Shown one piece after another: positions 1 through 15,078 of a DNA stretch of 64,000 nt. Within the stretch, counting starts at the first letter, position 1. Every line of letters begins with the position of its first letter. The notes beneath the pieces were generated by a model. The model was not told the DNA's origin. It searched no databases and worked only from the letters and a program-made list of their open reading frames with translations. The position numbers and the translations under genes are program-made. This stretch comes from Pseudoscleropodium purum (Eukaryota; Streptophyta; Bryopsida; Hypnales; Brachytheciaceae), in the NCBI GenBank assembly GCA_963969395.1, contig OZ017795.1, positions 33,461,063-33,525,062 on the forward strand, written 5' to 3'.

Positions 1-284
1 GAGGTAAATTGGCATCAATATCGAGACTAGCCTTTTTCGCTATGTTCTGCGTCGCCTGTGAGAATTTATTCATGAACTTTCAAATCTTTGGGCTCAGTGT
101 TTCAAGTAATGATGATCTCTTTTCGCACCAATGCAGTGACGTTAGCCCGTCACAGCCAGTCCCTCGGGCTAGCTTTTCAGTTTCCTTTCAATCTTGAGCT
201 GTGACTTTTAAGTGTTAACCACTTCTGTTTTTGTAAGAGAATCTACTAATTTGATCAGGGAGATAAATTGTTGGACCTTGGCAG

Positions 285-1904
285 GTGATGAATCTCATTG
301 GAGATGTCAAGGGAAAGGTGGCAGTAATGGTTGATGATATGATTGATACTGCCGGTGAGCTCTCTTTTTGTAGGCATACATCGTTCAGTCGTCAATTTTA
401 TTCGTGAAGCGTTGGGATTTAGTATTGGGAAAGTGTCTCGGCAATACCGAACACCTAATAATTCCGTTGACATCATTGAATTTAATAGATCTTCGCATTC
501 TAAACGCGTGACTTTATGACACATGATCAGAATTGTCCTTGTGACCAGTAGATTTCTTAAGTGTCGTTGACAGGACTCGTGTCCATAGTGAATAGTGCTT
601 CAAAGGCATATTCTCTTTGCTAGAAGTGGGTCTTGCTCACTTCATGCTAAGAGTTTCTTTGTGCACTTTTCAGGTACCATCTACAACGGTGCAGCCCTTC
701 TTCATGCGGAAGGTGCTCGTGAAGTATATGCTTGCTGTACACATGCCGTTTTGAGGTATGCTCTGATTTTAAATCTACCCCGATACTTTTCTTCGTGACT
801 CTCATTCGTTCCCTTTTTCATTCCGCCTCATGCTGTGTTTCCTCTCACTGACTTCTGGCCAGACGCAGTACAGTCAGGTCCAGTTTATTTACGATTTTTT
901 CAGACCAGGCTCACTAGAAATTTCAGCAACTTCAAGAAGCTCTAGCGTACTCAAAAATGAATCAATTTTGAAATTTCAAATTGCATTGGAATCACATTGA
1001 AGTCTACTTCAACTTAATAACAAGTGGAAAATGAATAATGTAAAATCATATTACAAGTTGGATTGATTTTACACACTATCTCCCATTTCATAGAAGATAG
1101 TGAAAGACTTCTTGCATTCTGCTTGCATTAGGGTGAAGAAAAAACAAAAAGTGATACAAAATTTTCAAGTGGCATGTGATCAAGTTGTCTCAAAAGCAAT
1201 TGTGAAGATTCAGTTTTAATATGTACCTTAAATTATAAGTTGTAATTTTCACAAATGGTGGTAACACCAAATGGGAGATAGTATATAAAGAACATCAAAC
1301 TCTTTGTATGATTTTCAATTACATGTGTGCATTTGTAATGGTGGTAAAGTAGACTTCAGTGTGATTCCAATGCAATTTGGAACTTGAAATTCCATTCATA
1401 TTTGAGTGCACACGGGCCTCCCAAAGTTATCCAAATTTTCAGCAGGATTCAGAATTCGTAAATGAACTGGACCTGACTGTACAGTGCAACTGTATTTGCT
1501 TCCTTTGTTCAATTATCGTCCGTTTCTGTGCCCTCTTGACATTGTCCCTTGTGATGGCAGTCCACCTGCTATAGAGAGACTTTCAGGAGGACTATTTCAC
1601 GAAGTTATCACCACCAACACAATACCTTTGAGAGAAACACACTACTTTCCACAGCTGACAGTGTTGTCCGTCGCCAACCTCCTTGGAGAAACCATCTGGC
1701 GAGTGCACGAGGAAGGCTCTGTGAGTAGCATGCTAACCCACTGCACATCACTTGGTGTCACATCTTCAGTTAATGACTGTTTTTTACAACATGTTCGAAT
1801 CTACGTTGCTTCAGCCCGGCACTCCTGTACTTTTGAAGTAATTTCCTGGCAACAAACTTGGTAGTACCACGGGTTCTGATTTCACCCCTTGATTTTCCAG
1901 GCCA

Positions 1905-1933
<29 letters not shown>
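285..1933 (+). CDS. PRS: Ribose-phosphate diphosphokinase (PRPP synthetase), 3' part, three exons
   Basis: The enzyme makes phosphoribosyl pyrophosphate from ribose 5-phosphate and ATP for nucleotide, histidine and tryptophan synthesis. Three exons are visible: 285-354, 674-755 and 1561-1720, followed by a short last coding exon at 1901-1933 ending in TGA. Junctions are GT-AG and phases match throughout (GCC G/GT ACC; TTG AG/T CCA; TCT/GCC). The first exon contains [10 protein letters not shown], the conserved ribose-5-phosphate-binding loop, continuing into [17 protein letters not shown]. The next contains SPPAIERLS and [20 protein letters not shown], typical of the C-terminal half of plant PRS proteins. 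The last exon adds [10 protein letters not shown], comparable in length to known plant C-termini. Upstream exons lie outside the window; bases 1-284 look like intron. The intron 756-1560 holds a short inverted-repeat element. The gene converges on RBX1. Which plant PRS paralogue this is cannot be decided. Confidence 0.9.
871..1479. mobile_element. MITE in PRS intron (TA-flanked inverted-repeat element)
   Basis: The ends CAGTCAGGTCCAG (871) and CTGGACCTGACTG (1479) are perfect inverted repeats, each flanked by TA (869-870 and 1480-1481). The arms pair for about 135-140 bases (871-1010 with 1347-1479) with scattered mismatches. There is no coding capacity. TA flanks suggest a Tc1/mariner-like non-autonomous element, but the terminal sequence is not the usual Stowaway one, so the family is open. 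Confidence 0.75.
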
Positions 1934-3985
<2,052 letters not shown>

Positions 3986-3989
3986 ATCT

Positions 3990-5625
3990 CAGACCATAAG
4001 TTTATGGGAAAATAATGAGGACCTGAGAATCTGACAGCACGTGAAGATAAAGTGAGTAAGCCCAAAAGAAAAATTGAAAAGAAAAAGTAAGAACCTTAAC
4101 TTTTTTTTAAATAATGATTATGACAAGGGTCTCTACAAAAAACATATTTATAATGGTCATCTTACTCACCTAAATTTGTTGCAATTTTTTAAAAGTGAAA
4201 CAATGAATTAAGAACAATAAATCATCTTTTGAACATTTGAGTAGATTTTTGGATGAATGTCTCACTAAATGAATCACAAAAATATTTTTTTTAAACATTA
4301 GCATTACAAAGGTTCTAGACAACAAATAATCACATTTTTTCACATTTTTTTGGCCCAAAATACTTAACAACTTGGTTATGAAGACATTTATGTAGTTGAT
4401 TTAAGAACTTTCAAGTTTTAATACAAGTACGGGATTTTTGAAGTATAGTATATGGACTTGTCTTAGTTGAAAAAAACATTATCTACTGAAACTTTTTTGA
4501 GAATATAGATATATTTAAATTTTTCTAGTGACTTTGTTATGAGTGTTCCAAAGGTTTTTCTTGAATGTGATGATTTTTATATTATAAAACTTCTTTTAAT
4601 ATAGAAATATGGACTTTTTAGTAGTAAAAATAAAGGTCAAATTTTAGGAACATTAATTTTATAAGTATGTATTATTATTATTATCATTATTATTACTATT
4701 TATTGTATTATATTTTTAAAAATTAAGGTCAAACACTCTTCACTTTGAATTTTTATTTAATTATTTTTAATGTAGTAGTCATCAAAGGAAATAGTCTTAA
4801 ATTTTAGTGACTTATAGTGAGGCCATAGGTGCTGCTTCTGAAATACTCATCCATACAACCTTCTATTTGTACAATTTTGTTTTACATTCCCTTTATTACA
4901 AAAAAAAATGCAGGGTTTTCAAATATATTTGTCCCAAATTGACTTTGAAATGGTTCTCTATAATTTGATCAACAACAATTAAAGCTAGTTTGAACACCCA
5001 AAAGCAAAAAAAATCCACACATACTACTTTCTAGAGATTATATAGCAACTTGATCCCTCCAAAGGGAATTGAAATGCACCCTCTAACTAACTAAATATGA
5101 TGAATTCAACCCACACTTGTACAAAAATTGCCACTAACAAATCTCTTGAAAATTTCATAGAATTAAACCACTAATATTATTAGAATTGAATACAAAGAAT
5201 ACCATCAAACTTCACTCCACCAACATTGGTTAGAAAATGAATCAAATTAATAATATTGGATTAGTTCCAGAAAAAAAAAAAAGATTCAATTTCACCACCT
5301 TTTTTCAACATGCACTACTTCATTGTTGACTTCCACCACATCAACATTAAATTGGTCATAAAGAAAGATTATCTTTCAAAGATTCAAGTATTATTAACCA
5401 AAGAAGTACATGAATGGAACATTGACTTGAAGTCTTGTGTTTATGATACAAAATATGGATGTGGGAAGGTTAAGGGTAATTCCTAATAATTTTGACATTT
5501 ATATTACAAATGGTAAATATAATTTGTGATTTAGACTTCTTTTTTCCAAAGATATCTTCTTGTTCATTTGAAATAATTTTTGAATTTTTGAAAGATGATG
5601 TTTTTGTAATTGATATGAAGATATT
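3990..5625. other. AT-rich intergenic sequence, no gene seen
   Basis: Very AT-rich sequence without a credible coding frame. I see no clear element ends. Confidence 0.5.
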
Positions 5626-5627
5626 GA

Positions 5628-5628
<1 letters not shown>

Positions 5629-5708
<80 letters not shown>
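5629..5708. repeat. Poly(A) tract followed by (TA)n microsatellite
   Basis: About 30 consecutive A residues run directly into about 24 TA units. The short open frames on both strands here are translations of this simple repeat. Confidence 0.95.
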
Positions 5709-5712
<4 letters not shown>

Positions 5713-6130
5713 ATGAAGGTATAAACAAAAATGTACAAAATCTAAAATAGAATTTAGATATCAAAAGATTAATCCCTAAGAGGCTTTACATCCATTGAAA
5801 AAATTAAAATTATGAATGTTTTCAAGAGCTAATTGCCAAAGCTATAAGAAACCAATGAAGCACATCCAAATATGTTAAAAAAGTATTTTTGGTCTATTAT
5901 TCAACAATATGATTAGCTTAGTTATTCAATGCTCAATGATTTTTGTACCAAAATTGAAATCAATTCATGTAAGGTTGGTTGAAAATAAAAACTTACAAAA
6001 ATGAAGAATTTATTATAAAATTTTCTTTATGCTAAAATTTATTTTACCTAAAAGTTCTAAATCCATATTTTACCTACTATCAAGGACTCAATAGGGATTA
6101 AAATGAGCAAATTATCATAACTGAAATTTA

Positions 6131-7040
6131 AATAACCACTAAAGTGTTGAATATAGCATGTTTTTTTTTATCACTAAAAATGGAATTTTTATTTTTTTCA
6201 TTTGAAGTTTTCACACAACACAAGCTCCAGGAATAGCTTTAACAATTTTCATAACTTTGACTACATGGTTAAAAAAAACTTTTGTATGATATATCATTTT
6301 CATTTCTCAACAGGTAATCCAAAAATTTCTTTAAAAGTCACCTATTTCAAAAATAAAAATTTGAAAATATTTTTCTAGATTTATGTATATATATGTAGAT
6401 AGCTCTTAATCATTCTATTTTGAGTAATGAAATGAAAGTTGTGAAGAATTTTTGTTTTTTGACAATTATGGAATCTCTATATAAAATAAACTTTGAAGTT
6501 CTTTATTTTAATTAAATTTTCAATATTTTGAAAAAAAGAAGTATAAGATATACATTCTTTATAATAACATTGCAACCATTGAGATTGGAATTTTTCAATT
6601 CCATAATTAAATTTTTTAACAATTTAGTGTTTTAAATCATTCTTTACTTCTTTCTACTTACTATTTTTTTCCTATATGTTGTACTATTTGAAATGATCTA
6701 AAATTTTCATGCAGTACCAACTTACCTTGAAGAATGAACCCAAAGAGTAAGCACCGTTTTGAATAATTTTTAATATAAATGTGACCTTGTGAAGTGCAAC
6801 TGCCCGGTTGTTTGCAAGGCCAAGAAAATGAATTTTGTCAATTCAAACACTAATATCTTGCCATCTATATATCAGAAAATTTTGAAATTTTTCCTATATC
6901 TTTTGAAATTAGATTACTACAAAATCCTATGATTATATGTGTCCAAAAATGGTTTTTTTGTTGAAAATTGGTACTTGTACTAGAATGGCAATTTTACAGC
7001 ATTTTTGGTGAAAACATAGTAAAAAATCTTTAGGGATTAT
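6131..7040 (-). mobile_element. TTAA-family non-autonomous transposon, reverse copy (decayed)
   Basis: Reverse-orientation relative of the copies at 8401, 39459, 45256 and 59177. The left end reads AACCACTAAAG (a decayed CCCCTAAAG) and the right end CTTTAGGGATTA. Internal landmarks such as the eroded counterpart of the TCATTGATCAAAA block are still visible. It abuts the next copy head to head. No coding capacity. Confidence 0.6.
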
Positions 7041-7967
7041 CTTCTAAAGTTCCTTGACTGTGTTTTTGCCAAAAACGCTCCAAAATTGTCATTTCTTATA
7101 TAAGTTTCAAATTTTAGAAAAGAAGCATTTTTGGGCACATGTAACTGTTAGATCTTATATTGCATTGGTTTGAAAGTATGTGGAAAAATTTCAGAAATTT
7201 CCACTAAGTAGATTGCAAGAAATTAGCATTTGAAGTGACGTAAATCATTTTTTTGTCCCTGTGAAAAAACAAGCAATTGAATTTCACAAGTTCACATTTG
7301 TATGAAAAATTGTTTAAAAAAATGGTGATTCTTTAGATTCATTTTTCAAGGGCTATTGACTATATGTTTGAAAATTTTTAGAACATTTGAAATTGTAAAA
7401 TATATAGGAAAAAAATAGTAAGTAGAAAAATGTAGAGAATGATTCAAAATACAAAATTGTTAACAATTTTTTAATGAAATTGAAAAATGTCAATTCCAAT
7501 GGTAATAATGTTGTAGTAAATAATCTCCACCTAATGTTTTTTCATTTTCATCCAAAAACATTGAAAATTGAGTTCAATAAAAGACTTCAAAGTTTATTTT
7601 GGAGTAGAGAATCTATAACTGCCCGCAAACTAAAACACCTCATAACTTTTGACTCATTGATCAAAATTGAATGATTCAAAGCTTTACATGTATATATAAA
7701 CCTAGAAATCTAATTTGAAATTTGAAATTTTTGAAAAACTGATATTTTTAGATCTACCCGAACTACCCAAGTTGAAAAACAAACTACATATTAGGCCATA
7801 ACTTTTAACTCTTGTTTTCAAATGTCGTGAAATTTAGTACTCATAAAAGATATTCCTTGTTCACACCTTCTATTAAATTTGAAACAAAAACATGGAAATC
7901 TCTAGTCACATACACCTATCTAAAATTTCTATGTTAACTAAAAAAGCAACTTGGTCCTTTAGGATAA
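7037..7967 (+). mobile_element. TTAA-family non-autonomous transposon, forward copy
   Basis: Starts TTATCTTCTAAAGTTCCTTG, a decayed form of TTAACCCCTAAAGTTC, and ends GGTCCTTTAGGATAA. The internal order matches the copies at 39459 and 59177, including CATAACTTTTGACTCATTG. Coding frames within it are short and not conserved between copies. Confidence 0.7.
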
Positions 7968-8400
7968 AGCAACATTTTGTTGTTAATGGATTAATCTTCA
8001 AATTTCTATATTAAAAAGTCTAGTGAATTAGATGTTATTTGGGTTAGAAGTTTGCTTGACTAGAATATAAATCCTATTCTATTATTATTCTAATACGATA
8101 GTCGCAATATCATTTGGTATAAAATAACCAACTAGGAGGTCACTTTTAAGGTTTCCATTCTAAATATATTTAATCTTACAAATATATTTGAAATACTAAT
8201 TTAAAGTTTCAGCACCTGAACAAGACAATATAAGAATTTTAGTGTCTTCTATCTCATAGAGATTATTCCTTGTAATTTAAAGTACACACAAATAAAGAGG
8301 GTATTTGATGTAGGCTATTTATCTTAATTATTGTATAATAAGCTACAAAGGATGTATTTCCAATATCTTATAGTTTTTTGTAAATTCAATTATGTAGTTT

Positions 8401-9291
8401 TTAACCCCTAAAGTTCCATGTGCAATTATGTTTTTGTTGAAAATGCTCCAAAACTTTTTTTGATGCATGTAACAATAGGATCTTGTAGTATACTGACTTG
8501 AAAACATGTGGTAAGAATTTCAAAAAATTTCATTATGCTTATTGCAAGATATAAGGATTCAAATTCACTAAAATCATTTTTTTGGCCTACGGTAGCTACA
8601 CTTTGCAAGTTCACTTTTCCATGAGAAAATGTCCAAAATGGTAGTTATTTTTTGGAATTTCTTTTTCCTGGACAAATTGGCTATATGCTTGAAAATTTTA
8701 GATCATTCAGAATTGTACAATACAATAGATAGGAAAAAAAATAGTGAGTAGACAGTAGTAGAGAATGATTCATTTTACTAAATTGTTAAGAATATATTTA
8801 TGGAATTGAAAATGCCAATCCCAATGGTGCAATGTAGTAATAAACAATCTACATCCTATGATTTTATTTTTTCTAGAAATATTGAAAGTTGAATAAGATA
8901 AAGGACTTCAAAGTTTATTTTAGAATAAAAAATCTATAACTGCCTACAAACAAAACATTTTCAACTTTTGACTCATTGAGCAAAATGGAATGATACAGAT
9001 CTCTCTCTCTCTATATATATATATTTGAATACTAATTTCAAATTTTTGTTTCTTAAGAAAATAATTTTTTTAATCTGCCTAGAATGCCATTTACAAAAAA
9101 AAGTAGCATATTAGGCCATAACTTTTGGCACATATTTCCAAATGTCATAAAATTTAGTGCATATGAAAGATATTCCTTGTCTCTATCTCCTATAAAAATT
9201 TAAGCAAAAAATATTGAAATTTATAGTTATACTTACCTACCCAAAATTGCTATGGAGCCAAAAAAACACATGTTGGTTCTTTAGGGGTTAA
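8401..9291 (+). mobile_element. TTAA-family non-autonomous transposon, forward copy with intact ends
   Basis: Begins TTAACCCCTAAAGTTCC and ends CTTTAGGGGTTAA, giving a 13-base perfect terminal inverted repeat that includes TTAA at each end. Length 891 bases. The interior is colinear with the other family members. A CT/AT microsatellite lies at about 9000-9023. Confidence 0.8.
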
Positions 9292-12200
9292 AGTAAGTCT
9301 ATTTTACATATAGAATTTAAGTGCCGAATTTTTTCCTACCTTTGACCTTCTTCACAAATTTTTCCATCCCTTTACTATATACAAGTATAGGACTCAAACC
9401 ATCAAAGCAACAATAATCAATTCAGTTCAAGTGCCATTGACTAAGTGGCACTTTTTAATAACATGTTTACCATTGAACACTTCAAAATCCCCACTCAAAC
9501 TATTATGTGGACATTCCATTTAATATGAGTGTGCTTAAAACATATGATTTTTAAAATGGAAGTTAAATGAATTTTGAGTAGTCTATCTTTGTTTTGTACA
9601 AATTTCAATTTGTTAAATACATTGAGGTAAACCTCCTTATTCATATAATGGGGCAATTTCTACCACTTCTGGTCAATCTTTTCATTTATACATAATTTTT
9701 TTATATATATAATGCTCTATATCAAAGCACAATTTTAGTCAACCAACCTTTATTGTAGATTTTCTTGACTTTGTCCATTTTATCATCCAAACTATTTGTT
9801 CACATCTATATTCACTATATTATCAAAATTTTCACAACCCTTATCTATTGAGGCAAATTTATTTATAAAAAATTCTACCACGTGATGTTTTTACATAGCC
9901 TAATTTATACATATTAGATCATATAGCATTTCATGAACCCTATAGTAGTCCTACATATTATATAAAATATTCCTCTTTCAATTAAATAGACCCTATCTTC
10001 TAACTCACATAGTTTTAAAAAAAAATTGATAATGATCTCCCAGGTCTTCTATACATCTACGTAGTGATTTTTTTTCAAATCATATTAGCAAATTGTAATA
10101 AAAAGATGTTGCAAATAGAATTTCAATTTTCTCCTACTTGAGGAATATATTATAAATTGTCAAAAGCAATAAACTATAGGCCTTGATGAAGTATCTAATA
10201 GACTTGGTAGAAATGATGGACATTTTGATCCTTGAAATATGACCCCTATGAACAATCATTTAAATAGAAGATTTTGCATAATTCACATACACATTTGTTT
10301 TTTTATGAGGCAAAATATAGGTGTTTGTTTTATTTATTTATTACTTTAAGGTGTTTCTACGTTAGTCTCTAAAGGATTTGGAAGACCAACAAAGCCCTCA
10401 AAAATCTTGGAAATGCCAAAAGCACAAGTAAAATGAGGATATTGGGAATTTGTGCAAATTACAAATATCTACATAAGAAGAATGATGCAAATTGTCTAAT
10501 TTTTTGAAAAGATCAAAGAAGATTCATATGTATTTTAGAGCCTATTATATGGCCATATATTTGTCTTCTAGAAAAACTTCAATATTAAATAGTACAAATT
10601 GATGAAATTAGAAGTTTGGAGAAACTATGGTACAAACCAATACAATTGTTTTATTAATTCACTTTGTACCAATGTTCAATTAAAGATCCAAATATTTTAT
10701 AAAAGAATGAATGTCACTTCAAAGGAGATGATGAAATGTTACATATCAAGGATATTTGGTACTTCATAAACAACAAAGGTTGCTATTCTCACACGTAATC
10801 ACCACATGTATATGGACAATCCTTTAATTTCTACCAATATGAAACAAATTTACCTTGTTTTCTAACCACTTTTGTATAAATAATTTTCATGAATTCCGTA
10901 GAATTGTTAACACCACAATATCCTTGATTTTCATGTCATTGTACAAAAAAATTAGTATTGAATTTGGAACTATCCTTCACTATCAATGCCTACTAGAATC
11001 ACAATACACTAGAAATTCTATCATTTTTCCTATTTTGAGCATACAAAATTTTCAAAATAATTCTCAATTCCATTATTATAAAAATGAATTCTACATAATA
11101 CAAATGCTTTCACTTTTGAAGTTCACAAAAAATTCAAACCATTTCGAGCTTCTTTTCCCATTTAGATACAACCTTCATATCCAAAAAGGCAAAAACACAC
11201 TATTTTTGAAGGTCAAATGTAGTGGTATTCAAGTTCCTTTAGGAGTTAAAAAAATGACCAATAACTATTTCTATTCTTGCTTTGAAGTTCTTACATATTT
11301 TTAGACCATAGACAATTCACATAAAGGGTATTATCTTTCATTTAGTTTCTAAAGTGATTCTAATCTATTCTTTAGCTATAATTATTTTATTTTATATATA
11401 TACAAGTATGGCTCACATTTTTGTTAGATTTTGTACTATACATGGATAGCAAAATTATTTGAGAATATTTTTTAAAAATAAATGTCATAATTTGGAGTTT
11501 TTAATAAATTTTTTGGTATAGAAAAAAACCTTGTTGAACATTTATATTTTAAACATCTATGGAACCTTATTTTCTAAAAAAATGGTAAAAAAAAGTGGTA
11601 AAGCCACTACTCAAGTATGATACTTTTTTGGACCTACATATCAAAACATGTTGAATATTCTTTACTTGTCAAGATATGTGGAATCTAGATTGTTGAGGTA
11701 TGAATAATATTATATTTCCTATGTTTATAGAAAAATATTTTTCAATATAAAAGATTATAGCAATGGTGAGTAATAGTTCTAAACTTTAGAAGTCATTTAA
11801 GTAAATGAGGATGAAACATGCATTAAAAAATAATAGTGTCATGTTGGGCCCTTCATTTGTAAGCATTTATTTCATATGTCTAGTAGAACTTTGACATGTA
11901 GATAAACAAATAGTGACATTCTAAGATTGTTGCATAGGAATTGTAGTATTTTCAAAGGCTTTGCTCTTATAGCACTAACTCACTTTTAAATACTCAAGAT
12001 ATTCAATTCGTATAAGAGTTGAATAGTAGAAGATCTCTTTACACTAATTGAATGAATTCTAAATGAATTTGGTCTAATCAATTTGAGAACATTTAGATGA
12101 ATATAGGATGAATGACAATGAAAGTTGAATAAAAATCACTTTATTTGAGAAACAAATATATTTTCAATTTTTTAAAATATTTTTATTTTTGTTAAATAAA

Positions 12201-12494
12201 TACAATTAATTTCAATTTAGAGTGTCCCATGATTCATTCAAAGAAATGTCATGACTATTTTTTGCCCATTTTTATGCACATTAGTACAAAAGGGGCTTTA
12301 GAGAGTTGTCTTTGAAGATTAACTAATTTCTCTAAAGTCCTCCAATTGTGATACAATTTGAGTTAGATTCAACTTCTTTTCCTCTCTTTTAACCAAAAAT
12401 ATAATAGAAGTACTTTGAGGCATCCAATACCTCCCAAGGAAAGATTTATGGCCACCTCCTTACTAAATCTGGTGAAGACTTTATTCACAATCTT
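9292..12494. other. AT-rich repeat-like region, no gene seen
   Basis: No credible gene. The longest open frame (10855-11304, +) is built of AT-rich codons, shows no recognisable motif and has no splice or promoter context, so I treat it as chance. Confidence 0.5.
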
Positions 12495-12507
12495 CAAGGT
12501 TGACATG

Positions 12508-12645
12508 ACGTCCGGACGCGGACACTGTGTCCGCAGCGTCTGCTGACATTCGCGGTCCCCGCGGACGCAGCGTCCGCCTGTCACCCTGTCCGCCCTGTCC
12601 GCTTTGATGGCCCTATTTCCCCCGACCGCCCTACTCAAACTGCCC
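12508..12645. repeat. CpG-rich GTCCG/CGGAC block, left end
   Basis: Dense degenerate copies of GTCCG and CGGAC (for example GTCCGGACGCGGAC and CCGCGGACGCAGCGTCCGCC) in an otherwise AT-rich setting, just inside the proposed hAT end. This placement fits subterminal transposase-binding repeats. Confidence 0.65.
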
Positions 12646-13047
12646 CACGGTCACTCCCTTAATCTTTAAACAATTAAATGTTAAATGAAGTGCAATGGTT
12701 CGCAATTTGTCATTAAAACAATGTCTCTAATAAGTTGAAAGATTATAAAATTTGACCATGAGTCCATGATAGTCTTGAAACTATGAAAAAATTCCAATTC
12801 ATTTTCAGAAGGCAAACTAAAAAAATTTGTGACTTCAAATATATATATATACTATTTAAAAAATCAAGATCAACACAAATACAAACATAATCAATATGGA
12901 CAAAATATATTGAATTTAATATAGAATACCATACATTGTGCACATTTGGCTAATTGCACATATAATTTTTTTCATTCCAACTCTATATTTCTAAACTAAT
13001 GTTAATGCCTATATAACCTATTCAACTACTACTTCTGCACTACCAAT

Positions 13048-14541
13048 CTAATATAAATGGCGAAAATGTTCATCTGGCATCGGCCAACGATATGTATTAG
13101 AAAATCGCGTAATCACATGGACCAAACTAGTATTTTCATCGCCAGTCTTCGAAGAAATGCGCTTCAAGTAAGCATAAAACACTTTTGTAAAGTCATGAAA
13201 GGCAAATTGTGTCGCACTAGGTGTTTTAAGTAGCACGTTGAAATACGCCTCTGACATGTTGTTTCCATTCATCCGCCGAGTAATTTTTCGAATGGCATAC
13301 TCTTCCGACTTACGTGAATACATCGGAATGACTTCCACATCTGTACCTACTTTATGCAAATATGCAATACGTGGATCCACCCACCATCTCCTCTGCAAAG
13401 TTTGTTTCATCTCATTTGCTGATGTGAATGTGTACAAAGACTTCATTGGTTGAGAAGCTAAGGTGGTCATGCCCCAATCGCAAACTCCAATGTATACACG
13501 TGACTCATTCTCTGGAAAATGCAACAAGATGTTGTCCGGAGAAAGATCATTGTGCAAATGTCCAGCAAGATGCACTGCATACATTATATGCATAAACGTC
13601 CATATCAACTCCGTGCGCTTCTTCCGATATCGTCCTAAATGGTGAGCTTTTACAACCTTCTCTTCGGTTGGATTCGTATACATCAAACGGATTTGAATGT
13701 TGTCTGGAAAGTCCTTATCCATATTCAACATTTGTCGAAGAGTTCTACCATTCCACCAATACGCATAACCTTCACACGTCGTTCTGTGCACCGCAGCAAA
13801 CCGTATCACACCCGCGTGTGAAATTCGAACAGCCATTGATTCGTTTTGATGTTTTAACTTTGCAAGATCGGATCGAGTTTGGTGGTGAATGGATTTCTTC
13901 GCCGCAAACTCCCAATAAGGAAGTATTTCTGAACATCCTTCAATACGAACCTTTCGAATCGTTGCATATCCACCTCTCATCGTTCTATCATCAACAGCAA
14001 TCACGTGTGCTGTATTTGGAAGTGCTATGAGGTGCCGTTTGTTCCTTTCCGCTTCAGCAACCCCATCATTGTTTTTCTACCAACCAATTGAACCAACTCG
14101 ATTGTGCGTTTTGGCGAATGGAGTACATCGCCCCCTAAATAAGTCCGCTTTCAGAATCACTTCTTCAAATTGGGCGTCATTGGGTCGATATTCCTTGCCA
14201 TATTTAACCCAAATGACTTTGGAATTCCACAAAGCGTCATGAACCTTGTTCTCCAAACATTTGGTGAAGTACGTTTTATGCATTTCGTCATGCCACTTCG
14301 CCACATTCAATGCATCCAACAACATCTGTATCATGTCTACCTTGAATTTAGACACGCACTCCTCTTGATATCTGATGTACTTATTGTCTAAAGACAATGT
14401 TGTTTCCGATTCATAAAATTGAACGATGCGCTCAATCATGAATTTTTTGCATTCCTCCGAAGGACTTTGGCGAGCTACCTCCAAGTTTGATGGTTCCTCT
14501 CCATGTTTAAGCTTCGCAACCTTCTTCTTTCCCTTCGTCAT
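13048..14541 (-). pseudogene. Protein-kinase-like gene in the hAT element, one in-frame TAG
   Basis: One reading frame of 498 codons on the minus strand from MTKGKKKVAKLK (14541) to the stop at 13048, interrupted by a single TAG at 14077-14079. The 154 residues before the TAG are charged and unassigned. The part after it contains a kinase-like domain. Numbered from the methionine at 14004, it has a glycine-loop-like RGGYATIRKV at 10-19, a candidate ATP lysine in FAAKKS near 36-37, a catalytic loop HNDLSPDNILL (D153, N158) and a metal-binding VCDWG (D176). HND replaces HRD and DWG replaces DFG, so activity is plausible but unproven. The family is not identified. It points away from the transposase and looks like transposon cargo or a captured host gene. 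If the TAG is read through or edited it could still be functional. Confidence 0.65.
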
Positions 14542-14732
14542 CGTGACAAATGAAACTGATATAGATGAAATTTTCTAATTTAAATGTGAATTCACGCGCA
14601 AGTGTTAAAAAAATTGGCAACAAGGGGGCCCCAATAAACCACTCTTGCCTTGCCTCGGAAAGGAGCCAATGGAGGATGAACCACCAAGCTCTCTGCTCCA
14701 CCTTGCATTCACAAGGGGCAAAGCAAAAGTAA

Positions 14733-15078
14733 CAATGCGGACGGCCCATTCGCCCCATCGGACAGCCCTAAACCGTCCGCCCAATCGGACGGGCCGGGGG
14801 TGGCGGACGGATCGGCCGTCTGCCTTCCCGAAACCCTAGAGCCCTGTCCGCCCGATCGGACGGTCCGGGGGGGCGGACGCATCGGCCGTAACGGGGTGGA
14901 CGGGTATCGGGGCGGACAGGGCGGACGCCGGATCGGACGGACAGGGCAGACGGAGGACAGGTATCGGGCCGGACGGGGTCTGGGCGGATAGGGTAGACGG
15001 CGGACAAGTATCGGGGCGGACGGGGTCTGGGCGGAGGGGGGTCTAGGTGGATGGGGCGGACGGGGCGGTTTCACCCTG
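14733..15078. repeat. CpG-rich degenerate tandem repeat upstream of the kinase-like gene
   Basis: About 340 bases built from CGGACGG-like units. A longer unit starting GTATCGGG recurs at about 14904, 14961 and 15008, with CGGACGGGGTCTGGGCGGA shared by the last two. The block ends TTTCACCCTG at 15078, which resembles a hAT end. Proline/arginine-rich frames here are translations of the repeat. Confidence 0.75.

Noticed and set aside
1484..1864. 126-residue frame across the PRS exon
   Set aside because: Extends through intron on both sides; the exon borders 1561-1720 join in phase with the other exons.
10855..11304. 149-residue open frame in AT-rich DNA
   Set aside because: No motif, biased AT-rich codons and no splice, promoter or similarity context.
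14709..15074. Proline/arginine-rich frames on both strands
   Set aside because: Translations of the CpG-rich degenerate repeat. Open only because of base composition.
12495..15078. Kinase-like gene as a separate small hAT element ending TTTCACCCTG
   Set aside because: The flanking octamers ACAATCTT and AAGCGCTT do not match and the end pairing is weaker than the outer pair. Kept only as an alternative.
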